Source: Miscanthus floridulus
Lineage: Eukaryota > Streptophyta > Magnoliopsida > Poales > Poaceae
Direction of reading: 5' to 3'
Assembly: GCF_019320115.1 (NCBI RefSeq)
Contig: NC_089584.1
Span: 75,392,791-75,456,790, forward strand
Length of the DNA stretch: 64,000 bases
Shown here: positions 55,620 to 64,000 of the stretch, one piece after another
Layout: each line of letters begins with the position of its first letter
Numbering within the stretch: the first letter of the stretch is position 1
Position numbers and translations under genes: made by a program
Notes under the pieces: generated by a model
What the model was told of the DNA's origin: nothing
Databases searched by the model: none
Seen by the model: only the letters and a program-made list of their open reading frames with translations

Positions 55620-56720
55620 TTCCACCCGCTCGAAGAAACCAAGATGGTGGGAATCGACCCCACCAACCCAACCAAGATAGTTTGGATCGGGACCTAGCTC
55701 CCGGCCAAATAGGAATGTGAGCTCATCGACTTCCTACGCGATAATCATGATGTCTTCGCATGGCAGCCGTCTGACATGCCAGGGATACCCGAGAGGTCAC
55801 CGAGCACGCACTACGCCTTGCCCTGGGATCTAAGCCTGCCAAACAACATCTACGTCACTTCAACAATGAAAGGCGTAGGGCCATAGGCAAGGAAATCACC
55901 AAACTCCTGGCAGACAGGTTCATCAGGGAGGTCTTCCATTCCGACTGGCTCGCCAATCCCATCCTGGTCAGAAAGAAGACCAGGAAGTGGAGAATGTGTG
56001 TCGATTATACTGGACTTAACAAAGCATGCCTGAAGGATCATTTCCCATTACTAGATAGTTGACTCCACCTCAGGTTATGAAATCCTCTCCTTTCTGGATG
56101 CCTACTCAGGCTATCACCAGATCACGATGAAAGAGTCCGATCAGCTCGCAACCTCGTTCATCACCCCATATGGCTCATACTGCTACGTGACCATGCCTTT
56201 TGGCCTGAAGAACACTGGCGCCACCTACCAAAGGTCCATGCAGCAATGCTTCACCGACCAAATCGACCCGCTTGACTAGCTTGATTAGGCTGAGCGGCCA
56301 AAACCAACGATCATCATCTATGTTGATGACATAGTGGTCAAAACGGCTCAAGCTTGCGACCTGATCACAAACTTAGTCACGACGTTTGTAAACCTCTGAA
56401 GGTTCAACATCAAGCTGAATCCCAAAAAATGTGTTTTCAGGGTTCCAAAGGGGAAACTGCTTGGATACATCATATTCGAGCGTGGCATCGAAGCCAACCC
56501 TGAAAAGATCACGGCCATCTCCAACATGGGCCCCATACACAACGTCAAGGGCATGTAGAGGCTCACCGGTTGCCTGGCTGCCCTAAGCCGCTTCATCTCC
56601 TAGCTCGGTGAACGGGGGATGCCGCTCTACAAGCTCCTCAAAAGGACGAACGCCTTCGTCTAGACCAAGGAAGCCCAGCAGGCTCTCAAAAGCCTCAAAA
56701 TGTCCCTAACATCGGCCCCA
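55620..56720 (+). pseudogene. Element B reverse transcriptase
   Basis: Readable parts in changing frames: ECELIDFLRDNHDVFAWQ, GFIREVFHSDWLA-like sequence near 55,910, the WRMCVDYT-like stretch near 55,990, LSFLDAYSGYHQITM, FITPYGSYCYVTMPFGLKN and the catalytic IIIYVDDIVVKTAQ near 56,320. The LTGCLAALSRFIS connection motif is near 56,570. Six or more stops are present, many TAG. Confidence 0.88.
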
Positions 56721-57079
56721 ATCCTTATGCTTCGGAGCGGGGAGAACCCCTCCTCCTTTACATCGTGGCAAGTAACCATATGGTGAGCGCCGCCTTAGTT
56801 GTAGAGAGGGAGGAACCAAGACACCAGCTCAAAGTGCAGTGACTCATATACTTCATTGGAGAAGTGCTTACCGACCCCAAGGTCTGGTACCCCCAGGTGC
56901 AGAAACTCCTATATGCCATACTAATGGCAACTAGGAAGCTCCTGCACTACTTCACCGACCACAAAGTCACGGTCGTCACTTCATACCTAGTCGAAGACAT
57001 CGTCCACAACCACGACGCCGCGGGATGAATCTCCAAGTGGGCTCTTGAACTCATGGGCCATGACATCAGATACACCCCC

Positions 57080-57600
57080 CGCACCGCTATTAAGTCTTAG
57101 GCTCTCGCAGACTTTATCGCCAAATGGACAGAGGTCTAGCTACCAATTCCAGACATCACCCACAAATACTAGACAATGTACTTGGATGGGTCTATAATGG
57201 CGCCTGGCTCGAGAGCTGGAGTGGTTCTGATCTCCCTAGATGGGAGTAGGCTCTGTTACGCCATTCGCCTCCACTTCTCAGCTTCAAACAACACCGCAGA
57301 ATACAAGGCCCTTATCAACGGACTCCGCATCGCCATCGAGCTCGGTGCTACGTGACTCTATGTCCGTGGCGACTCGGAACTAGTCGTTGATCTGGTCATG
57401 AAGGAGTCCTCCTGCAAAAGCCCCCTCATGATGGCAAACTGCCAAGAGGTGCGCAAGCTTGAGGACAAATTCTAGGGGATCAAACTACATCACATCCCTC
57501 GAAGGGACAATGATGCCACCGATTTCCTCGCAAAACTGGCCGCCAGGCGGGATCCGTCCCCAAGCGGGGTCTTCATCAACGACATCCACGAGCCGTCCAC
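57080..57600 (+). pseudogene. Element B RNase H
   Basis: YLDGSIMAPGSRAGVVL (first Asp; the reading passes a TAA-like interruption), ASNNTAEYKALINGLRIAIE, LYVRGDSELVVD and HHIPRRDNDATDFLAKLAA. The catalytic acidic residues are readable. Stops are at ELGAT-stop-LYV and KF-stop-GIK; the latter is shared with element A's copy at 448-815. Between 56,720 and 57,080 only broken pol connection sequence is seen. Confidence 0.85.
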
Positions 57601-57779
57601 TCGCATCTTGGAAGATCCGACCCGGACACACCCTGATGCCCAGCCGGTGCTCGGGGGCTCTGACCCCAACGCCCAACCAGCACCCATGGGCTCCGACCCT
57701 AGTACCTCTACACCACCCGTAAGCGTCGCCGTATTGGCACCTGGTCAAACTGATTGGCGAGTACCGCTACTCACCTACA

Positions 57780-58998
57780 TCCTCGAATAGGTTCTCCCGC
57801 CCAAAAGGACGGAGGCTTGATGAATCGCTCGATGCGCCAAAAACCTTCATCGCACTCGGTAATGAGCTCTACAAACAGAGCCCATCAAGGGTACTCATGA
57901 AGTGTATCCTCACTAGCCAAGGGAGGGATCTCCTCCTCGAGGTTCATGCCGGCATTTGCGGGCATCATGTGGCCCTAAGGTCGCTGGTCAGAAAAGCCTT
58001 CTGCCAAGGTTTTTACTGGCCCACTGCACTATGAGATGCAGAGGAAGTCATTTGTAGGTGTGAGGGATGCCAGTTCTACGCCTGACAAACACATTTGCTG
58101 GCACAAGAGCTCCAAACCATCCCTATCACCTGGCCATTCGCGGTCTAGGGCCTCGACATGGTAGGACCCCTCAAAAAGGCCCCGAGTGGTTTCACTCACC
58201 TACTTGTAGCGATCGACAAATTCACCAAGTGGATAGAGGCCAAACCCATCACCAACATCTAGTCGAAGGAGGCAGTCAAATTCTTCCTTGACATCATCTA
58301 CCGATTCGACGTTCCCAACTGTATCATCACTGACCACGGGACAAACTTCACCGGGAAAAAGTTCCAAAACTTCAGCGATGGATATGGCATCAGGATCGAT
58401 TGGGCCTCGGTCAGACATCCACGAACTAACGGTCAGGTCGAATGCGCCAATGGCATGGTCCTCCAAGGACTTAAGTCATGCATCTTCGACCGACTCAACA
58501 AATACGCCGGGCGATGGGTTTTGGAGGTCCCAACGATCCTCTGGACCCCACAAACGACCCCAAACCGATCCATGGGATTCACACCCTTCTTCCTGGCCTA
58601 CAGAGCCAAGGCAGTGTTGCCCTCCAACCTCGACCACGGTGCACCAAGAGTGAAGGCTTTTGACCATGACCGAGCCATGGAGGCCCAACAAGACACAATT
58701 GACCTACTCAAAGAGGCCCGTGAAGCAACCGTCATCCGCTCCGCTCGCTACCAGCAAACCCTCCATAGGTACCATGAAAGGAAGATCAAAGGAAGGATTC
58801 TCGAAGTCGGCGACCTTGTACTTCGGAGGACCCAATCAACGAAGGAAAACACAAGATCTCTCCACCATGGGAAGGACCCTATACTGTAACTGAAGTAGTC
58901 CGACCGGGCACCTACCGACTAGAGGACAACGGCAACCTTCTCAACAATACTTGGAACATTGAACAGCTACGTCGTTTTCCCCTAAATTTGGTCTAAAC
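57780..58998 (+). pseudogene. Element B integrase
   Basis: The zinc-binding part is HAGICGHHVALRSL ... CRCEGCQF (57,945-58,075). The DDE core is GLDMVGPLKKAPSGFTHLLV, IITDHGTNFTGKKFQNF and HPRTNGQVECANGM (the catalytic Glu is kept in VE; the usual Arg after it is Cys). The MGFTPFFLAYRAKAVLP motif follows near 58,570 and a GDLVLRR stretch near 58,815. Stops include TGA at likely CGA sites and TAG at likely CAG sites. It ends near 58,996. Confidence 0.9.
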
Positions 58999-61497
58999 CA
59001 CTTTTTTTGTTAGAACACGCTCCCATAAGAGCACCCCTGCCCAAAACACTTTTAGCCCAGGTCGCTCGGGGGCTCCATGTACAATATTAAAATATTACCT
59101 CTCTTTTTTTACTATCGCACGATAAAGCAACTATGTCCCCAAACAGAAACACATTCCATTCCCCATGTTTTCCTTACATAACTCTGTTCTTACTCCCAAC
59201 CAAACACACCCCGCCTTTTCCTACGGTTACGAACAGCTGAGCCTCGCAGGCCATGCCCCGGGCTCACAAGGTTGTAGCCTACGGAACAAACAGGCAGGTA
59301 CGAGAAAGAAAGGATAAAAACAAAAGTTTTGCTAAGATAAACACAGGGAACGAATATCGTGGTTCTATCACAAGGACAGCACGAATGTATTCATTAATAT
59401 AGAAAACTATTCACATAGGGATTCACCCACAAACCTAAACTATTGCATTCTCTGCTGCTACAAATACTACCATGGTCGCTCAATGACGTCGCCTGGAGGC
59501 CAAAGAAGAAACCGGATGCAACCACCAGGGACGCGCTCGGCTCCGCTCCTTCAACTTTGGCGAACACAATAAATACCTTTAGGGTGTCGCACCTATAGAT
59601 GCTCAGCAGAAGAACATGGAGCCCCTAGCTGGAGGCACCACCACACGAAATCTCCACCAAGAGATGAACCGACCCCCTGAGTTGATCGAATCGCTCAGTA
59701 TCCACACCTGAGATACAGGTAGGAAGCGAAGGGGTGCCCCATGCGGGCCATGCCGACTTCATCTTGAATGACGAGCATGGGTCTCGGTCGGACATTTCCG
59801 ACTGAAGCTCTCTAAACCCTGTCTCTCAGGTCATCAAGGTGAGCATGTGTTCATTAAATACAAAACTGTTCACACGAGGGCTAACCCACGATTGACGAGC
59901 GCAGGTCTCGGTCGGATGTTTCCGACTAGAGCTCTTCAAACCTCGTCACTCCAGTCGTTAAGGTAAAACACTATCAAAGCCCCTCTATTTCAATTTAAAA
60001 CATTCATACATCCATATGCGCATTTCATTCCATACGCCTAAACCCCTTGGACAGTTAGGGCATGAACCACCCGGGGGCTCAGGAACTAAGCATCGCACAT
60101 GCAGTGAAATGCATCAAAACGCTCCGTGTTGCGTCACGAAGTGGTGGTTGCCTCATTCGATATGAGTAACCAACAGAGCCAGAGGAGAAAACCCATAGAT
60201 GAGCACTGTGTGGCCCTAGCCCGGTCCGGCAGACCGGGTCATCTCAACCTTCTCATTTGATCCTAAACCTCTCGCCAAGCCCACAGAATCTCCATCGAGG
60301 GGAGGCCGAAAGGCCACCTAGGTTGGTCTCTAGAATGACCTAGGCATCTGTCAGGTTGCAGGTATAAGGAGTAGTGGAATGTCACAAGAGGGCTATGCTG
60401 ACCCCGTCACGAACAATGGACCTAGATTCCACTCGATCACACTCGTTAGTGAACTCATCGAGCTAGTCATTCGAGCCCGAGCGATCGGGACAGGCGACGA
60501 AACTCAGCCCCCCTGGTTTGTGAGAAACTAGATAGGGTAACACACATAAACTCACATCGACCCCTGTGAAGGCCCGATAGGGCTTAGAGGCTCAAGAAGA
60601 ATGCCAAGGATGGTGACCTTGAACTCGCTAGATCCACGACTACGACTCGCCCGGTCCCCGGCATGCATCGACGCTAGGACCCGTGAGCACCGCCTCGTCT
60701 GATCTTTAACTAAACTAACAACGTCTTCGTAATGGCTTCAAATGGCTTCACTGTGCTCCAAAGAAACCCTAGGACCGCAACCCTGAACTCGCTCGATAGG
60801 ATCGGTGACATCCGGCTACGACTCCTTGGACCATGACTCCTAAACTCGCGTCACGGCTTCAAACGACTTCACTACACTCCAATAAAACCTGGGACCATGA
60901 CTCCTAAACTCACGTAACGGCTTCCGAAACTAACTAAACTAACTCTCTTGGTCCACGGTGCGCACTGATGCCTGGGTCCATTCACGGCTCCGCCTCGCCC
61001 GATCCCACAGCATGCATCGATGCCAAAGATCAGTGAGCTCTATCGCATCCGAACTAAGCTGTCCCCATCCACGGCGCGCACCAACGCCATGGTCCATTCA
61101 CAAAATCAGACTAACCCAATCCCAAGGCGCGCATCGACACCTAAGATCAGTGAGTTCTGCTTTTTTATCCTATCCCCCGCACCTCACCACCTCGGCTACG
61201 CAACGACACCTTGGTTAAAAAAACGCATACATGCCTGATGAGACAACACCCCTAGCCAGTTCACCCTGAACCGCCTAGGGCTCAGGGGCTACACCCGTGG
61301 GTGCACTCACGCGCACCCGTCAACAAAACAGAAAAACATCCCCCATTGACAAACTCAGAAGCACCCCCTAGCCAGTTCGACACGAACCGCCTAGGGGCTT
61401 GGGGGCTACACCCGCGGATGCGCTCGCGCGCACCCACCGGCAAGACAAAAATCCCCCGGACGATTCTACCCAAATCGCCCGGGGGCTCGGGGGCTCC
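58999..61497 (+). other. Element B 3' noncoding region
   Basis: No antisense gene or domain is visible. Internal duplications are clear: a GGTCTCGGTCGGA...TTTCCGACT block at 59,780 and 59,910; a GCATCGA..C.AAGATCAGTGAG block at 61,015 and 61,133; and a module of about 120 bp (CTAGCCAGTTC ... GGGGCTACACCC ... CGCGCACCC) at 61,253 and 61,369. The last module ends with GGGGGCTCGGGGGCTCC, which abuts the 3' LTR in the polypurine position. Confidence 0.7.
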
Positions 61498-62418
61498 TGT
61501 CGGGTTCATAAACCTAGGGTCCCTCGAGGACCAGCTTCCACGCTAGGGCTCAGCCTAGGAGGATGGCCTTTTTTCCTCTGGACCGGCCCAAGAGTCTAAA
61601 TTCAACTTGGAGGGTCAAACCACGGCACCAGGGACCATACCCTGTGGCACAGTACTTTACAACCATCCTGCCATGAACAGTATTGTAGGCGCCAACATTT
61701 ACCTCTATAGTATTATAGGCGCCAGTCAAAAACACCCGTACGGTAAGACCCCCATGTGCCTCTGGGCATCAATAGTATTGTAGGCACCGGAATTCACCAT
61801 ACTAGGGGAATGTGGTAAAGCCATGCCTCCAGTCGGTGAGACAACATTTTTGCAGGCACTGACGTCCTCCAATCTTGAAGAAAGTGGCTCAACCTCCCAC
61901 ATGTGCCTGACATTCTGTAGTGACATCAATAGTATTGCGGGCGCCCACCATTATCCCATCCCCATCGGCGTGGGAAACAAGGATTAGAAACGTCCGTACT
62001 CACTCTCCCTCTCACTTGTAAAGCCATCCCCTTATTCTATAAAAGGGGATGTGCTCCCTCCAAACACAAAAAAGTTAACCCAAGTCGACTTCTTCAAGTT
62101 CAGGTTCATTAGATCGATAGCTCGCAACCCCTCAAGCACACGCTAGGACACTTCATTCATAGCATAGCTCCTGTTAATCTCGGTCCTTCCGACCGAACTG
62201 ACCGGACACCCCATCTCTCTCTCTCTCTTGTTTGTAACCCCACTATAGACTTCGAGCACCTAGGCTCGGGAATAAAGTCACCAACCAACCCACATTGGAC
62301 GTAGGGCACATTGCCTGAACTAGTATAAATCCCGTGTCATTGAGTGCTAGGCCACCTCTGATCACAATGTGCAGCAAAACTACAAATATTTACTAGTTGG
62401 TCACTTTATGTACCGACA
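61498..62418 (+). repeat. 3' LTR of element B
   Basis: 921 bp, TGTCGGG...TACCGACA. It matches the 5' LTR except for a deletion of about 320 bp after GAGTCTAAATTCAA. The TATA box is at 62,038-62,045 and the right duplication GAACT at 62,419-62,423. Confidence 0.93.
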
Positions 62419-62423
62419 GAACT

Positions 62424-63529
62424 TCTAACAAGATTGAGTGTATGTCTATCACTTAGCTGGCTGGATAACTCGTTCCGACCGCGAAACCGAGTAGCTCAAC
62501 TTAGGCTGGGCCCCGTTCTGTTGTGCGCTCCTTGCGGTGAGCCAGACTGAGCCCAAGGGCAGGCTAGGCATGAAGGTCCTGGCATTTGGTGTCCCCGATT
62601 GTGCGGCGCGGTACGAACCCACGAAATGTGTACCTAAGTTGTACCAAAGGTGACCTAAGGCAACTAATGATCTGGTCTGCCTGGGTTTGTGTTAGGAATA
62701 AATTCCCAGCTAGTTGAAATCGATGCGAATCGCTGTCTCTCCCGGATAGTGAGAAACTTGGCTAGCTCCAGCATCGTAGTAATTATATTATGGAATATGA
62801 TGGTTTGAATGAACATGGAATTACAATACCTGCAATGGTTACTATTGTCTGCTATTAAAATGATATACCAAATGTTTGGCATAGGATAGTTGCTAATTTA
62901 GAGATGGATAGTCATAATTAACTTGATAAGAGAATTATAATTGTATAATTTAGTTAAATGCTTTTTATGCAAAATGTTGTCAAGCTACATCCACTTATAC
63001 AGCCTTGCATGATCCTTGGAGTCATTTTATTTCTAGTTTATGACGGATAAGTCTAGCTGAGTACCTTCTCGTACTCAGGGTTTATTTCCCATTGTTGCAG
63101 ATGGCACTGTTTATCATGGTTATTGCAAGAGTTGCTTCTATCCCGCTGTGGATGAGGAGTAAGCCTTGGGCAGGCTTCTTTATTAATCCCTCTACATGCT
63201 TTTGTGGATTGTGATCGTATGTTGGCACTGTATTAAACTATGTTGGAAACTTTACTTTCAAACTTAATTTGCTTCCGCTTTTATCCATTAAACTTGGTTT
63301 GTAATAACTTTGTTTCATACTCTGATGATGGAAATGTATCTGTGAACTTTATGTAATTTGTGACATGTATGTTGAATCATGTATGATCTTGGTTGTTGTA
63401 AATCGTTTATCGAGACCCGTCGTGGTACTCGACGGACTACCAGGTTTATATGGGTTCAAGTATGACAGTGCGACCGCGTGCGGGCTGCCATTGTACTTGT
63501 ACTCTTATAAATTGGCCGGTTCTGCTACA
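62424..63529 (+). repeat. Solo LTR C, right part
   Basis: It continues C after B's right duplication. The end region has GTACTCAGGGTTTATTTCCC, GTTGCAGATGGCAC and GGATGAGGAGTAAGCC stretches as found near the 3' ends of Tekay-like LTRs, then ...GGCCGGTTCTGCTACA. No gene is seen. Confidence 0.75.
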
Positions 63530-64000
63530 AAAGAGATGAGGTTTTTAACATGCTTGGTTCATATAAGCTTTTGGCAATAAGAACAAAAGAGTTAGTCAAG
63601 CTTATATGATCCAAGCCAACATAGTGTACTCCAAGGATATGAAATAAGCATGAGTACAAGAAATAGAGCTCATTTGTATCGGAGTAAAATGTGGAAGCAA
63701 AAGCAAATGAGCATAGCACAAGTGATATGACATAAATAATCCAAAGTAGAGAGCACACATGTCATATATCACGATCACATAGATATCACTATCACATATA
63801 TATAGTTATATGGATGAAAGTAAACACACGATGAATGCATAATAGTGTATCACACATAAAAACTCCAAATGAAATAGATAATATAATAACTAAGCTCCCC
63901 CTAGATATGTTGCTTCCCCTAAGGCTAACATACTCGAACCCTCTCCCCCTTTGGCGTCAAACACCAAAACCTAAGGGTCAGTCGGCGGGGCTGCAGCGGA
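63530..64000 (-). mobile_element. Element H internal 3' region, resuming after C
   Basis: After the AAAGA duplication the - strand internal part of H continues to the window edge. CCAAAGGGGGAGAGGG and GGGGGAGC-type tracts on the - strand near 63,950 and 63,900 are typical of SIRE 3' untranslated regions. No pol is reached. Confidence 0.7.

Larger units (their letters stand above)
51332..62418 (+). mobile_element. Element B: Tat-like Ty3/gypsy retrotransposon, complete length
   Basis: The LTRs are 51,332-52,574 and 61,498-62,418, both TGTCGGG...GACA. The 5-bp duplication GAACT is exact at 51,327-51,331 and 62,419-62,423. The internal order is primer site, gag, protease, RT, RNase H, integrase and a 2.5-kb 3' region. 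Unlike A, its relative, no antisense gene is recognisable there. Every domain carries stops or shifts, so it cannot move by itself. Confidence 0.94.
47773..63529 (+). mobile_element. Element C: Tekay-like solo LTR (split by B)
   Basis: It begins TGTAACACCCTAGG and ends TTCTGCTACA. The 5-bp duplication AAAGA is at 47,768-47,772 and 63,530-63,534. There are no internal genes or primer site between the termini once B (51,332-62,418) is removed, so it is a solo LTR of about 4.7 kb. The shared TGTAACACC start, the GC-rich island and the end near GGTTCTG relate it to D's LTR family, although the sequences are otherwise diverged. Confidence 0.82.

Noticed and set aside
1..64000. A prokaryotic-type operon, defence system or virus
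   Set aside because: Everything recognisable is plant LTR retrotransposon sequence with spliced introns and tRNA primer sites. No bacterial or exogenous viral gene is seen.

Overview
This is plant nuclear DNA, almost certainly from a large grass genome. The LTR families, the spliced antisense ORF and the GC-rich islands inside LTRs suggest an Andropogoneae grass of the sugarcane/sorghum/Miscanthus type; that assignment is from recognition and was not tested. I find no intact host gene, rRNA, tRNA or CRISPR array. The window is a pile of nested LTR retrotransposons, and every coding region carries stops or frameshifts.

Left block (1-41,857). Element A is a Tat-like Ty3/gypsy element on the + strand. 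Its RNase H remnant starts near 448. It is interrupted at 815 by copia element F (SIRE/Maximus type, + strand, 816-23,330, target-site duplication GACCC on both sides). F is interrupted inside its own RNase H by gypsy element E (Tat-like, - strand, 7,900-20,630, duplication GCCAC/GCCAG). A resumes at 23,331 with the start of integrase, an antisense gene and its 3' LTR. That LTR is split by D, a chromodomain-carrying Tekay-type gypsy element (- strand, 28,544-41,559, LTRs of about 3.6 kb).

Middle block (41,858-46,236). Element G is a heavily decayed copia relic on the - strand. It has a recognisable reverse transcriptase, AT-rich repeats, a GC-rich gene-like leader, a Met-tRNA primer site at 46,098-46,110 and a short piece of LTR.

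Right block (46,237-64,000). H is a SIRE-type copia on the - strand: its 3' LTR is 46,237-47,720 and its internal 3' end resumes at 63,530. Between these lies C, a solo Tekay-like LTR (47,773-63,529, duplication AAAGA). C is interrupted by B, a complete-length Tat-like gypsy element (+ strand, 51,332-62,418, duplication GAACT) of the same family as A.

The most interesting content is the antisense gene in the 3' part of E. It lies on the + strand, opposite to gag-pol. Six exons join through five short GT-AG introns with phases 0, 2, 0, 1, 1 into exactly 965 codons, now broken by 19 stops of which 17 are TAG. A carries a related antisense gene. Other points are a 28-bp minisatellite built on the sequence that abuts E's 3' LTR, palindromic GACCGGACGC clusters in SIRE LTRs, TATA boxes set in a conserved inverted repeat in A and B, and an extra coiled-coil/acidic ORF before gag in D.
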